Assembly: GCF_006152065.1 (NCBI RefSeq)
Contig: NZ_VDFW01000004.1
Span: 1-64,000 of the forward strand
DNA from: Amycolatopsis alkalitolerans
Lineage (GTDB): Bacteria > Actinomycetota > Actinomycetes > Mycobacteriales > Pseudonocardiaceae
Direction of reading: 5' to 3'
Length of the DNA: 64,000 nt
How positions within the stretch are numbered: the first letter of the stretch is position 1; the number at the start of each line of letters is the position of its first letter. Of this stretch, positions 8,868-17,851 are shown in pieces. The notes under the pieces are model-generated. The model did no database searches. It was not told the origin of the DNA and was given only the letters and a program-made list of their open reading frames with translations. A program made the position numbers and the translations under genes.

Positions 8868-9329
8868 ATGCACTTCACGCGGCCTCGCGAGCTCGTGATC
8901 GCCGGGCTGGTCGGCGTCGTGCTCGCCTACCTCGCGTTCGAGTTCGCCTACAACTCGCTGCCGCGGATGCCGCTATATGCCGGGGTCACGCTCCTCGTGC
9001 TCGCGCTGATCGAGACCGTGCTCGCCTTCGCCATCCGCTCGCGCATCCGCAGCGGACAGCTGCTGGGCGCGATCGGCGTCGCCCGCGCGGTGGCGCTCGC
9101 GAAGGCTTCGTCCGTGCTCGGCGCGCTGATGCTCGGCGCGTGGCTGGGGGCGATAGGCGCGCTGGTGCCGCGGGCGAGCGAGGTGACGGCCGCCGCGAGC
9201 GATCTGCGGGCGGCGATCATCGGCGCGATCAGCGCCGCCGTGCTGATCGCGGCCGCGCTGTGGCTTGAACAGTGTTGCCGCACACCGAAGCAACGTGATC
9301 AGGATCCCGATCGTCACTCGACCGGTTAA
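8868..9329 (+). CDS. DUF3180 membrane protein
   Basis: A 153-residue integral membrane protein matching DUF3180, a family found next to folK across actinobacteria (Rv3605c in M. tuberculosis). I see four hydrophobic helices: about residues 7-24, 33-50, 75-97 and 118-135, with short charged loops and a basic/acidic C-terminal tail. The ATG at 8868 starts MHFTRPRELVIAGL, like other family members; an upstream in-frame ATG at 8820 would start inside the MerR operator. No ribosome binding site is visible, so a leaderless or weakly initiated message is possible. The biochemical role is unknown; conserved linkage to folate genes is the only clue. Confidence 0.85.
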   Translation: MHFTRPRELVIAGLVGVVLAYLAFEFAYNSLPRMPLYAGVTLLVLALIETVLAFAIRSRIRSGQLLGAIGVARAVALAKASSVLGALMLGAWLGAIGALVPRASEVTAAASDLRAAIIGAISAAVLIAAALWLEQCCRTPKQRDQDPDRHSTG

Positions 9330-9389
9330 CGCGGAGAACCTACCGTTCGAAGTACCGACCAGATCTCAAACGGATAACTGGAGGGTACG

Positions 9390-10988
9390 GTGTTCCGCAT
9401 GACTGGCGGGAGTGACCGGGAGAACCCCGGCGACGACTCGCGGGGCCGCCTCCTGGGCAAGCCGTGGTTCGTCGTCGGCTTGGCCCTCGCCGTGGCCGCG
9501 ACCCTGGCGCTCGTGCTCGCCGACGACATCCGCTATCTCCGGCTCGGAATCGTCGCCGCCCTGTGGGCCGCGCTCGTCGGCGCGTTCCTCGCGGTCCGTT
9601 ACCGCAAGCAGGCCGTCGGCACCGAAGACGCGGTCGCGAAGGCGCAGGAGGTCTACGAACTCGAACTGGAACGCGAGGTCGCGGCCCGGCGCGAGTACGA
9701 GCTCGAGGTCGAGAACGACATCCGGGCGAAGGTGCACGCCGACTCGCGCGGTGAACTGGACGCGTTGCGCGCCGAGGTGTCCGCGCTTCGGGACAACCTG
9801 CAATCCCTGTTCGGCGGCGAGGTGCTGCTCGAGCGGTTGTCGCTGACGGCGCAGGCGACCCGGATGCGTGCGCTGCGCGAGGAGCAACGGATCGTCGAGA
9901 CCGGTCCGAACGGGCATCGCACTCCGGCGCAGCTGACGGCCGCACCGGAGCGGCATCAGGAAAGACCGTCGGAGGTGGTCGATCGCGTCCGGGAAAAACC
10001 GCCGGCCCGGCCCGCCGGCCGCCCGGCCGCGCCGGAGCCCCGCCGCCCGGAACGGTCCCTCGATCTGCCGCCTCGCCGCGTCGCCAAGAGCGAACCGGTG
10101 CGGCCGGGGCGCGGCAGCAACGCCGCGGCGAACGTGGCGAAAGCCGCCGCCGAGGCACGTGCCCAGCAGACGGCCGTGAACCCTCAGGTGCGCGCGAAAC
10201 AGGAGCCTTCGCCGCGGTTCGCGGGCTCGTCCGAAGCGACCCGGCCCGGTTTCACCCCGTCGGACCTGCGGCGTCGCCCGCCGGAACCCGCCGACGAACC
10301 TACCCAGCTGTCGCAGCCTGTCGACGCGGACTGGACGGCGTCCTGGAACTCCCCACTGGCCAAGGATGAAGAGGTGGCTCCCGCGGTGCCGGTCCCGAAG
10401 CCGGAGCCCAAGCCGAGGTTCGACGACTCCCGGCCCCGGATGGAGCCGGTGCAGCCGCGGCGCGCGGCCGAGGCTTCCCGGCCGCGGATGGAGCCGGTCC
10501 CGCCTCGGCCGGAGCCCGCCGAGTCGCGGTTCGAACTGTCCCGCCCGCGGATGGAGCCGGTGCCACCTCGGCCGCCGGTCCAGCCGGAGCCGGCCGAGTC
10601 GCGGTTCGGGCTGTCCCGGCCCAACGTCGAGCCGGTGCCGCCGCCCGCCGAGGAGTTGCCGCCGCCGGTGAACCCGACGCTCCCGGAGGAGGTTCGCCGG
10701 CTCGCGCAGGAAGGCCGCGGCGGCGGCCGTCGCCGCCGTGCCGAGGACGAACCGGAGCAGCCGAGCGCCGGGCGCCGTCGCCGTCCCGACGGGGAGCCGC
10801 CCACGTGGGAAGCGCTTTCACCCGACCAGCCAACGGGAAGCCACGCGAGGCCCGAGCCTCCGCCGCGCCGCGCCGCGCCGGACGACGGCGGATCGCATTC
10901 CGCCGGGCGCTCCGTGAGCGACCTCCTCGCCGCACACGGCACCACCACCGACGCGATCCCGCGCCGCCGCCGTCGCGCGGACGGCTGA
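9390..10988 (+). CDS. Membrane-anchored coiled-coil and proline-rich repeat protein (DUF6779-like)
   Basis: A 532-residue protein in the position of Rv3604c. The N-terminal 25 residues are charged, then two transmembrane helices span about residues 25-45 and 50-68. An acidic coiled coil (EVYELELEREVAARREYELE, about residues 85-145) follows. The remaining 380 residues are disordered, rich in Pro, Arg and Glu. Within that tail a unit close to SRPRMEPVPPRPEPAESRF repeats three to four times (bases about 10430-10640). The GTG at 9390 follows a GGAGGG ribosome binding site; an ATG at 9399 is an alternative. No enzymatic motif is visible. A cell-envelope or division-related scaffold is possible but unproven. 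Confidence 0.75.
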   Translation: MFRMTGGSDRENPGDDSRGRLLGKPWFVVGLALAVAATLALVLADDIRYLRLGIVAALWAALVGAFLAVRYRKQAVGTEDAVAKAQEVYELELEREVAARREYELEVENDIRAKVHADSRGELDALRAEVSALRDNLQSLFGGEVLLERLSLTAQATRMRALREEQRIVETGPNGHRTPAQLTAAPERHQERPSEVVDRVREKPPARPAGRPAAPEPRRPERSLDLPPRRVAKSEPVRPGRGSNAAANVAKAAAEARAQQTAVNPQVRAKQEPSPRFAGSSEATRPGFTPSDLRRRPPEPADEPTQLSQPVDADWTASWNSPLAKDEEVAPAVPVPKPEPKPRFDDSRPRMEPVQPRRAAEASRPRMEPVPPRPEPAESRFELSRPRMEPVPPRPPVQPEPAESRFGLSRPNVEPVPPPAEELPPPVNPTLPEEVRRLAQEGRGGGRRRRAEDEPEQPSAGRRRRPDGEPPTWEALSPDQPTGSHARPEPPPRRAAPDDGGSHSAGRSVSDLLAAHGTTTDAIPRRRRRADG

Positions 10989-11032
10989 CCGAATTTCCGT
11001 GACTCTGCGGAGTCACCGTAAAGTGCCGGGCT

Positions 11033-12154
11033 GTGTCGGCCTCTCGCAGGATCACCGTTCTGCTGCCCGTGCTCGGCCTGATCGTGGTCGCGGTATGCGG
11101 GCTGAGCCTGCTTGCGCTCGCCACGGTGCGTGTCGGTCCGCTGGCGGTCGTCATCGGTGTCGCCGCGGCGCTGGTGCCGGTCGCGATCGTGGTCGCGGCC
11201 GTGCTCTGGATCGACCGCTGGGAACCGGAACCGGCGAAACTGCTGATGATCGCGTTCGCCTGGGGCGCCTGTATCGCCGCGATCACCGCGCTGCTGATCA
11301 ACAACACCGCCGAAACCGTCGGGGACATGTTGCTGGGCAACGGAAACGGCAGCCGGGTAGGGGCGCTGGTCTCCGCACCCCTGGTGGAGGAGGCCGCGAA
11401 GGGCGCCTTCGTGCTCCTGGTCCTGATCCGCCGCCGCGAGGAGTTCGACGGGGTCATCGACGGCGTCGTCTACGCCGGGCTGACCGCCGCCGGCTTCGCG
11501 TTCACCGAGAACATCTACTACTTCGGCCGGGCGTTCGCGGACTACGGGTTCGGCAACGGCACCAGCACCGGGGTGATCGCGGCGTTCGTGCTGCGCGGGA
11601 TCCTGTCGCCGTTCACCCATCCGCTGTTCACCGCGCTCACCGGCGTCGGGCTCGGCTACGCGGCGCGCACGCGCAGCGGCCCGGTGCGCATCCTGGCTCC
11701 GTTGGGCGGGTATTTCGCCGCTGTCTGCTTGCACGCGCTGTGGAACGGCGCGGCGACGCTGGGTGGTCCGAAGACCTTCCTCAACGTCTACTTCCTGATC
11801 ATGGTGCCGATCTTCATCGCGGTCGTGCTCGTGGTGATCCTGCAGCGCCGCCGCGAGCAGCGCATCATCGAGTCGGCGCTGCCGAACATGGTCAAGGCGC
11901 GCTGGATCGCGGCTTCGGAGGTCGACCTGCTGGCCACCCTGAGAGGCCGCCGTGAATGGCGGCGGCAGGCGCGCCGGCAGTCCGGGCGGCGTGCCGCGAA
12001 GGCCGTCGCGGAGTATCAGAACAGTGTGACCGAACTCGCGTTCCTCAATCGTCGCCACGGCGGCGCCGGCGTGAAGGAAGCGGAACTGCTCGGTACCCTG
12101 CGCGCATCCCGGGCCGAGGCCGTCAGGCTGGCGGGGGAAAGCAGCCCGGCGTGA
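11033..12154 (+). CDS. PrsW-family intramembrane metalloprotease
   Basis: A 373-residue multi-pass membrane protein of the PrsW/CAAX-protease-like superfamily. Family motifs are visible in order: the Glu-Glu pair in LVEEAAKGAF near residue 121, FTENIYYFGRA near residue 160, the HPLFTALTGVGLGYAARTR segment, and HALWNG near residue 238. These supply the metal-binding Glu and His residues. About eight to nine helices precede a basic cytosolic C-terminal tail of roughly 100 residues (RRREWRRQARRQ). In Bacillus PrsW takes part in regulated cleavage of an anti-sigma factor; the substrate here is unknown and no anti-sigma gene is adjacent. The GTG start is 44 bases after the previous stop. Confidence 0.88.
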   Translation: MSASRRITVLLPVLGLIVVAVCGLSLLALATVRVGPLAVVIGVAAALVPVAIVVAAVLWIDRWEPEPAKLLMIAFAWGACIAAITALLINNTAETVGDMLLGNGNGSRVGALVSAPLVEEAAKGAFVLLVLIRRREEFDGVIDGVVYAGLTAAGFAFTENIYYFGRAFADYGFGNGTSTGVIAAFVLRGILSPFTHPLFTALTGVGLGYAARTRSGPVRILAPLGGYFAAVCLHALWNGAATLGGPKTFLNVYFLIMVPIFIAVVLVVILQRRREQRIIESALPNMVKARWIAASEVDLLATLRGRREWRRQARRQSGRRAAKAVAEYQNSVTELAFLNRRHGGAGVKEAELLGTLRASRAEAVRLAGESSPA

Positions 12155-12305
12155 GGGCCCCAGGTCGGGTGAAGCTGGTCACCAGGACCGGAATAATCCC
12201 CGTTGTCCGAGCTACTCTCGCGCCGTCGTCCGGTACCCGCGACCGAAGAGCGGGACTGGAACGAAATGAGGAGCTTTCACTCATGAGCGTCCATCGGGGT
12301 ACGCG

Positions 12306-13199
12306 ATGACGCGCCCGGCGAGGCTGGGGGTCGGCGTGGTTTCCGCCGGCCGCGTCGGCAGCGTGCTGGGTGCCGCACTGGCCAGGGCCGGGCACACGGT
12401 CGCCGCCGCTTCCGGTATCTCCGCCGCTTCCCACGACCGGGCTGAGCGCCTGCTGCCCGGTGTGCCGATGCTGCCGCCCGATGAGGTCGTGGCGGCCGCG
12501 GATCTGGTCCTGCTCGCCGTCCCCGACGACGTGCTCACCGATCTCGTCGCGGGCCTCGCCGCGACCGGGAGCTGGCGGCCCGGCCAGATCGTCATTCACA
12601 CCTCCGGCGCGCACGGGGTAGACGTGCTGCGGCCTGCCGCCGAGGCCGGAGCGCTCGTGTTCGCCCTGCATCCGGTGATGACCTTCACCGGGCGCGAGGA
12701 GGACCTGCAGCGTCTGGCCGCGTGCAGTGTCGGGGTCACCGCGCCGGCCGGCGACGAGATCGCCTGGAATGTCGGCGAAGCGCTGACCGTTGAGATGGGC
12801 GGTGATCCCGTCCGTGTCCCCGAGGCCGCGCGGCCGCTGTACCACACGGCGCTGGCACACGGCGCGAACCACCTCACCACCCTGGTGGCGGACTGCCTGG
12901 ACCTGCTGGCCGGCGCGGGTATCGCGAACGGCGAGCGGATGCTCGGCCCGCTGCTCTCCGCCGCGCTGGACAACACGTTGCGCCACGGCGACCGCGCGCT
13001 GACCGGTCCGGTCGCGCGTGGTGACACGGGCACGGTGCGGAAGCATCTGCGCGTGCTGGCAGCCGAGGCGCCGGACGTCCGGCCCTGTTACACCGCGCTC
13101 GCCCGGCGGACCGTCGAGCGGGCCTCGGCGGCCGGCCTGCTCGGCAAGGACGCCGCCGCCGAAATCACCGAACTCCTCGAAGAACCGGAGAAACCGTGA
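12306..13199 (+). CDS. DUF2520 Rossmann-like oxidoreductase-fold protein
   Basis: A 297-residue protein with an N-terminal Rossmann motif (GVGVVSAGRVGSVLGAALARAG) and a C-terminal DUF2520 helical domain, resembling short-chain reductases such as ketopantoate or pyrroline-5-carboxylate reductase. It matches Rv3603c, which also sits just before panC. The middle HPVMTFTG motif is the family signature. The gene overlaps panC by four bases (GTGA). The position before panC-panD suggests a pantothenate-related reduction, possibly of 2-dehydropantoate, but the protein is only distantly like PanE, so this stays a hypothesis. Confidence 0.88.
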   Translation: MTRPARLGVGVVSAGRVGSVLGAALARAGHTVAAASGISAASHDRAERLLPGVPMLPPDEVVAAADLVLLAVPDDVLTDLVAGLAATGSWRPGQIVIHTSGAHGVDVLRPAAEAGALVFALHPVMTFTGREEDLQRLAACSVGVTAPAGDEIAWNVGEALTVEMGGDPVRVPEAARPLYHTALAHGANHLTTLVADCLDLLAGAGIANGERMLGPLLSAALDNTLRHGDRALTGPVARGDTGTVRKHLRVLAAEAPDVRPCYTALARRTVERASAAGLLGKDAAAEITELLEEPEKP

Positions 13200-14071
13200 G
13201 CACCCCGAAGTTCAGTCGCGGGCAGTTGAACGTCTTCCAGACGCCCGACGACGTCAACCGGGTCACCTCGGCGCTGCACGGCGTCGGCCGGAAGGTCGCG
13301 CTGGTGCCGACCATGGGCGCGCTGCACGACGGCCACCGCGAACTGCTGCGGCGCGCCAAGCGGTTGCCGGGCACCGTGGTGGGCGCATCGATCTTCGTGA
13401 ACCCATTGCAGTTCGGCGAAGGCGAGGACTTCGACGCCTACCCGCGCCCGCTCGAGCACGATCTCGAGGTGCTTGCCGAGATGGGTGCCGAGCTGGTGTT
13501 CGTGCCGAAGGTCGACGACCTCTACGCGCCGGGGCATTCGGTGACCGTGCACCCGGGTCCGCTCGGGGACGAGCTCGAAGGCGCCGCGCGGCCGGGGCAT
13601 TTCAGCGGCGTGCTGACCGTGGTGTCGAAGCTGCTCAACATCGTGGCGCCGGACTACGCGTTCTTCGGCGAGAAGGACTACCAGCAGCTGGTGCTGGTCA
13701 AGCGGATGGTGCGGGAGCTGAACATCCCGACGAAGGTGATCGGGGTGTCGACCGTGCGCGAGCATGACGGGCTGGCGCTGTCGTCACGCAATGTCTATCT
13801 GAGCGAGGAACAACGAGCCGACGCCGCGGTGCTCGCCGCGGCGCTGGCGGCCGGAGCGCACGCCGGCCAGGAGGGGGCCGAAGCGGTGTTGTCCGCGGCG
13901 AGGCAGACGCTGGCCGCCCGGCCACAGGTCGCCGTGGACTATCTCGAACTGCGTGGAACCGATCTCGGTCCCGCGCCCGTCGATGGACAGGCACGGTTGC
14001 TGATCGCCGCACGGGTCAGCCGGACCCGGCTGATCGACAACCTGCCCGTCCTGCTCGGCGCCGGCGTCTGA
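13196..14071 (+). CDS. panC: Pantothenate synthetase
   Basis: A 291-residue cytosolic ligase making pantothenate from pantoate and beta-alanine with ATP. The sequence has VALVPTMGALHDGHRELLRR with the nucleotide-binding HDGH (HIGH-like), FVNPLQFGEGEDFDAYPR for substrate binding, GHFSGVLTVVSKLLNIVAPD and FFGEKDYQQLVLVKRMV, then the KMSKS-like loop region LALSSRNVYLS. The GTG start overlaps DUF2520. panD follows after 15 bases with an AAAGGAGAG ribosome binding site and coaX abuts panD, so pantoate activation, beta-alanine supply and pantothenate phosphorylation are encoded together. Confidence 0.97.
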   Translation: MSTPKFSRGQLNVFQTPDDVNRVTSALHGVGRKVALVPTMGALHDGHRELLRRAKRLPGTVVGASIFVNPLQFGEGEDFDAYPRPLEHDLEVLAEMGAELVFVPKVDDLYAPGHSVTVHPGPLGDELEGAARPGHFSGVLTVVSKLLNIVAPDYAFFGEKDYQQLVLVKRMVRELNIPTKVIGVSTVREHDGLALSSRNVYLSEEQRADAAVLAAALAAGAHAGQEGAEAVLSAARQTLAARPQVAVDYLELRGTDLGPAPVDGQARLLIAARVSRTRLIDNLPVLLGAGV

Positions 14072-14086
14072 GGCAAAGGAGAGCCC

Positions 14087-14581
14087 ATGTACCGCACGAT
14101 GCTCAAGTCGAAGATCCATCGCGCGACCGTCACCCAGGCCGATCTGCACTACGTCGGCTCGGTCACCGTCGACGAGACGCTGATGAGAGCGGCGGACCTG
14201 CTGCCGGGCGAGCAGGTGTCCATTGTGGACATCACCAACGGGGCCCGGCTGGAGACCTACGTCATCGCGGGCGAGGCCGACAGCGGGGTCATCGGCATCA
14301 ACGGCGCGGCCGCGCATCTGGTGCACCCCGGAGATCTGGTCATCCTGATCTCCTACGCGCAGATGGACGAGGCCGAGGCGGCGTCCTTCCGGCCCCGGAT
14401 CCTGTTCGTGGACAGGGAGAACCGGATCAAGCACGACGGTTCGGACCCGGCGTACGCGCCTGAGGGCTCGGGCCTGACGAGCGGGACCGTGGTCGTCCAG
14501 CAGGAGCGCGAAGGCGCCTATCCCGTCGCCGAAACCGTCGACGCCGCCCGCCTCGACGCGCTCTTGCACTCGGAGAGCTAG
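14087..14581 (+). CDS. panD: Aspartate 1-decarboxylase proenzyme
   Basis: A 164-residue pyruvoyl-dependent enzyme that makes beta-alanine from L-aspartate for PanC. The N-terminus [20 protein letters not shown] leads to the self-cleavage site Gly24-Ser25 (YVGSV), where Ser25 becomes the pyruvoyl group. The conserved GARLETYVI and [20 protein letters not shown] segments follow. The protein is longer at the C-terminus than the E. coli enzyme (126 residues), as in other actinobacteria such as M. tuberculosis; in mycobacteria the PanD C-terminal tail is the region linked to pyrazinoic-acid sensitivity and protein turnover. The start is preceded by a clear GGAGAG site. Confidence 0.96.
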   Translation: MYRTMLKSKIHRATVTQADLHYVGSVTVDETLMRAADLLPGEQVSIVDITNGARLETYVIAGEADSGVIGINGAAAHLVHPGDLVILISYAQMDEAEAASFRPRILFVDRENRIKHDGSDPAYAPEGSGLTSGTVVVQQEREGAYPVAETVDAARLDALLHSES

Positions 14582-15352
14582 GTGCTGCTGGCGATCGACG
14601 TCGGCAACACGAACATCTCGCTCGGGCTCTACGCGGGCACGGAGCTGCTCGGGGACTGGCGGATGCGAACCGACGCGCAGATGACCGCCGACGAGCTCGC
14701 GCTCACGATGCGGGGCCTGCTGGGACCGCACGCCGACGATGTCACCGGCATCAGCGCGCTGTCGACCGTGCCCGCGGTACTGCGCGAACTCCGGGTGATG
14801 CTCGCCCGCTACTACGCGCGGGTGCCGAAGGTCGTCGTGGAGCCCGGAGTTCGCACCGGCGTGCCGCTGCTGGTCGACAACCCGCGCGAGGTCGGTGCGG
14901 ACCGGCTGGTGAACACCCTCGCCGCGCATCACCTGCACCAGACGGCGTGCGTGGTGGTGGACTTCGGCACGTCCACCAACGTCGACGCGATCTCCGCGCG
15001 CGGCGAGTTCCTCGGCGGGGCGTTCGCGCCGGGGATCGAGATCTCGGTCGACGCGCTGGCGGACCGCGCGGCGGCGCTGCGGAAGGTCGAACTCGTCCCG
15101 CCGCGGTCGGTGATCGGCAAGAACACGGTGGAATGCCTGCAGTCCGGGATCCTCTACGGGTTCGCCGGCCAGGTCGACGGCCTCGTCCGGCGGATCGTCA
15201 AGGAACTGTCCGGAGGCGGCCCGGTCGCGGTGCTGGCCACCGGCGGCCTCGCTCCGCTCGTCCTCAACGAATCCGAGACCATCACCGAACACGCCCCCCA
15301 CCTCACCCTCGACGGCCTCCGCCTCGTCTTCAACCGCACCCACCCCCGCTGA
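14582..15352 (+). CDS. coaX: Type III pantothenate kinase
   Basis: A 256-residue CoaX enzyme that phosphorylates pantothenate in CoA synthesis. It shows the family's ASKHA-type motifs: LLAIDVGNTNISLGLY at the N-terminus (phosphate 1), GADRLVNTLAAHHL, VVVDFGTSTNVDAISARGEF (phosphate 2), the GGAFAPGIEISVDALADRAA segment and ATGGLAPLVLNES near the end. The GTG start follows the panD TAG stop with no gap. Type III enzymes are not inhibited by CoA, so flux control is likely to sit elsewhere. Confidence 0.95.
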   Translation: MLLAIDVGNTNISLGLYAGTELLGDWRMRTDAQMTADELALTMRGLLGPHADDVTGISALSTVPAVLRELRVMLARYYARVPKVVVEPGVRTGVPLLVDNPREVGADRLVNTLAAHHLHQTACVVVDFGTSTNVDAISARGEFLGGAFAPGIEISVDALADRAAALRKVELVPPRSVIGKNTVECLQSGILYGFAGQVDGLVRRIVKELSGGGPVAVLATGGLAPLVLNESETITEHAPHLTLDGLRLVFNRTHPR

Positions 15353-15357
15353 CGGCG

Positions 15358-16119
15358 TTATTTGCGGACGGCGCGGAGGACGGTGGTGGTGATCGGCAGG
15401 TCGAACTCGCCGTGGGCGGTTTCCGGGGTTCGCGCCAGGAAATCCCGCAGCCGGGTGATCACTTGCTCCCGCTCCTCGTCCGGCGCGGTCAGCATGTGCG
15501 AATGCGTCGCGACCGTGTCGATCAGCGTTCCCGCGGTACGCCGCTGGACGTGCGAGAACTGCCGCCGCTCGAACGGTTCGAAGCCGGGATGCTCGGGCAG
15601 GTCCGGACGCTGCCACAGGAACCGGCGGCTCACTCCCGTCTTGGTCAGTTCGCTGAACTCGGCCACCCACGGCACCGACAAGTCGTCGTGGTTCCACAGC
15701 GCGACCACCGTGCCGCCGGGGCGCGTCACACGGGCGATCTCGGTGAGCGCACGGTCGAGATCGAACCAGTGGAACGCCTGCCCCACCAGCACCGAGTCGA
15801 CGGCGCCTTCGCCGAGCGGGATCCGCTCCGCGGTGCCCTCGAACGCGGCGGTGCCCGGATGGCGTTGTTCGAACTCCGCCCGCATCCCCGGGTCCGGTTC
15901 GACGGCGGTCACCCTCAGCCCGAGCGCCAGGAGGCCGTCGGTCAGCTTCCCGGTGCCGGCGGCGAGGTCCAGGACGTGGCGGGCCCGATCGGGCAGGCCC
16001 CAGCGGATCGCGGGCAACGGGTAGTCGGGCCGGTGTTCGGCATACGCGCTCGCCTGCGCGCCGAACGACCGGGCACGTCGTGCGTACAGTTCCTCATCTG
16101 CGGAAGTGGGATCGGTCAC
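15358..16119 (-). CDS. Class I SAM-dependent methyltransferase
   Basis: A 253-residue methyltransferase of the type 11 / UbiE-like group. The SAM-binding motif I is visible as VLDLAAGTGKLTDGL near residue 45, followed by TAVEPDPGMR (acidic loop), VDSVLVGQAFHWFD and ARVTRPGGTVVALWN (motifs II-III). The N-terminus carries FGAQASAYAEHRPDYP, common in actinobacterial methyltransferases of unknown substrate. The GTG at 16119 is chosen because the frame upstream of it is antisense to lysS and its promoter. It is convergent with coaX, only five bases apart, and divergent from lysS. Its substrate cannot be told from the sequence. Confidence 0.85.
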   Translation of the reverse strand: MTDPTSADEELYARRARSFGAQASAYAEHRPDYPLPAIRWGLPDRARHVLDLAAGTGKLTDGLLALGLRVTAVEPDPGMRAEFEQRHPGTAAFEGTAERIPLGEGAVDSVLVGQAFHWFDLDRALTEIARVTRPGGTVVALWNHDDLSVPWVAEFSELTKTGVSRRFLWQRPDLPEHPGFEPFERRQFSHVQRRTAGTLIDTVATHSHMLTAPDEEREQVITRLRDFLARTPETAHGEFDLPITTTVLRAVRK

Positions 16120-16191
16120 GCGATCGATACTATTCGCAGGTAACGGTAATCCGGTTGGCCTAGCGGACGGGCGGGTTCGTACCCTAGGCGT

Positions 16192-17703
16192 ATGACCGAT
16201 TCCGCCGCCTCCGGGCGCCCCACGCCCGACGAAGACCTGCCGGAACAGATGCGGGTTCGCCGGGCCAAGCGCGACCGGATCATCTTCGAGGGCGGCGATC
16301 CGTATCCGGTCGAAGTGCCCCGGACCCACACTCTCGCCGAGATCCGCGCGAAATATCCGGATCTGCCCACCGATACGGCCACGGGTCAGATCGTCGGCGT
16401 GACCGGCCGGGTGCTGTTCCTGCGCAACACCGGGAAACTGTGTTTCGCCACCCTGCGCGAAGGCGACGGCACCGAGTTGCAGGCGATGATCAGCCTCGCC
16501 GGTGTCGGCGAGGACAGCCTGGCGAACTGGAAATCGGAGGTCGATCTCGGCGACCACGTTTTCGTGCACGGCGAGGTCATCACCTCCAAGCGCGGTGAGC
16601 TCTCGGTCATGGCCGACCGCTGGCAGATCACCGCGAAAGCGCTGCGGCCGCTGCCGGTCGCGCACAAGGAACTGAGCGAGGAAACGCGGATCCGGCAGCG
16701 ATATGTCGACCTGATCCTGCGCGACAAGGCACGCGACGTGGTCCGCACCCGGGCCGCCGTCAACCGGTCGCTGCGCAATTCCTTCGAGCGGCGCGGGTTC
16801 ATCGAGGTGGAAACGCCGATGCTGCAGACGCTGCACGGCGGCGCGGCCGCCCGCCCATTCGTGACCCACTCCAACGCGTTCGACATGGACCTGTATATGC
16901 GCATCGCGCCGGAGCTGTATCTCAAGCGCTGCGTGGTCGGCGGTATCGAGAAGGTCTTCGAGATCAACCGTAACTTCCGGAACGAGGGCAGCGACTCTTC
17001 GCATTCGCCCGAGTTCGCCATGTTGGAGTTCTACGAGGCGTATGCGACCTACGACACCAATGCTGTGATGACCCGCGAGCTCGTCCAGGAGGCCGCGGCG
17101 TCGATATTCGGTGGGCTCGAAGTGACACTCGCCGACGGAACGCCCTACGACCTCTCGGGTGAATGGACGACGCTCACGATGTACGGGTCGTTGTCCGATG
17201 CGCTCGGCGAAGAGGTAACCCCGGACACCTCGGTCGAGAAGCTGCGTTCATTCGCCGAGGCCAGGGGGATCGAGGTGGATCAGAAGCTGGGGCACGGGAA
17301 GCTCGTCGAAGAACTGTGGGAGCATCTCGTCGGGGATCAGCTGCACGCACCCACATTCGTTCGTGATTTCCCGCTCGAGACTTCGCCGTTGACGCGCCAG
17401 CATCGCAGCGAGCCCGGGGTCGCCGAGAAGTGGGATCTCTACGTACGCGGTTTCGAGCTGGCCACGGGTTACTCGGAGCTGGTCGATCCCGTCGTCGAGC
17501 GGGAAAGGCTGACCGCGCAGTCCCGTTTGGCCGCGGCGGGAGATAGCGAAGCGATGCGGCTGGACGAAGATTTCCTCCGGGCCCTGGAGTACGGAATGCC
17601 CCCGTCCGGTGGCGTGGGAATGGGGATCGACCGGTTGCTGATGGCGCTCACCGGTCTCGGTATCCGGGAGACGATCCTGTTCCCGCTGGTGCGTCCCGAA
17701 TAA
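16192..17703 (+). CDS. lysS: Lysyl-tRNA synthetase (class II)
   Basis: A 503-residue class II aminoacyl-tRNA synthetase. An N-terminal OB-fold anticodon-binding domain (about 60-165) precedes the catalytic core. Motif 1 is in [12 protein letters not shown], motif 2 in [20 protein letters not shown], and motif 3 in [15 protein letters not shown] near the C-terminus. The [16 protein letters not shown] and RQRYVDLI segments are typical of LysS. It is in the same order as M. tuberculosis lysS-lsr2-clpC1. The segment [20 protein letters not shown] is slightly divergent from the usual KxLSPLPxKxxGL, but catalytic motifs are intact. Confidence 0.97.
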   Translation: MTDSAASGRPTPDEDLPEQMRVRRAKRDRIIFEGGDPYPVEVPRTHTLAEIRAKYPDLPTDTATGQIVGVTGRVLFLRNTGKLCFATLREGDGTELQAMISLAGVGEDSLANWKSEVDLGDHVFVHGEVITSKRGELSVMADRWQITAKALRPLPVAHKELSEETRIRQRYVDLILRDKARDVVRTRAAVNRSLRNSFERRGFIEVETPMLQTLHGGAAARPFVTHSNAFDMDLYMRIAPELYLKRCVVGGIEKVFEINRNFRNEGSDSSHSPEFAMLEFYEAYATYDTNAVMTRELVQEAAASIFGGLEVTLADGTPYDLSGEWTTLTMYGSLSDALGEEVTPDTSVEKLRSFAEARGIEVDQKLGHGKLVEELWEHLVGDQLHAPTFVRDFPLETSPLTRQHRSEPGVAEKWDLYVRGFELATGYSELVDPVVERERLTAQSRLAAAGDSEAMRLDEDFLRALEYGMPPSGGVGMGIDRLLMALTGLGIRETILFPLVRPE

Positions 17704-17722
17704 CCGGCCGGCGGCTCGCACA

Positions 17723-17754
17723 CGCGCAATGCAAACTCAAGTTTGCGTTGCGCG
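17723..17754. promoter_or_regulatory. Long palindrome overlapping the lsr2 promoter
   Basis: Between lysS and lsr2 there is a 15-bp inverted repeat with a two-base centre: the core is GCAAACT-CA-AGTTTGC (17731-17746), extended by CGCGCAA/TTGCGCG with one mismatch. Its right arm covers the likely lsr2 -35 box. No T-tract follows, so it is better read as an operator than as a terminator of lysS. Confidence 0.55.
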
Positions 17755-17771
17755 GCGATTCCGGGTATTAA
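17743..17771 (+). promoter_or_regulatory. Probable lsr2 promoter
   Basis: TTGCGT (17743-17748) and TATTAA (17766-17771) are separated by 17 bases and lie in the only AT-rich stretch upstream of lsr2. Transcription would start near 17778, giving a leader of about 74 bases with an AGGAGG ribosome binding site just ahead of the ATG. The -35 box lies inside the palindrome at 17723-17754, so a protein bound there would block the promoter. Confidence 0.45.
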
Positions 17772-17851
17772 TGTCGTAGTCAATGGCTTCTGGCCGGGGG
17801 TGCTCGGTCTACCCAGACTTTTGCGGCTAGTTCAAAACAGGAGGAAAACTG

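Noticed and set aside
17723-17754. Palindrome considered as the lysS terminator
   Set aside because: There is no T-tract, and the right arm overlaps a promoter-like -35 box for lsr2.
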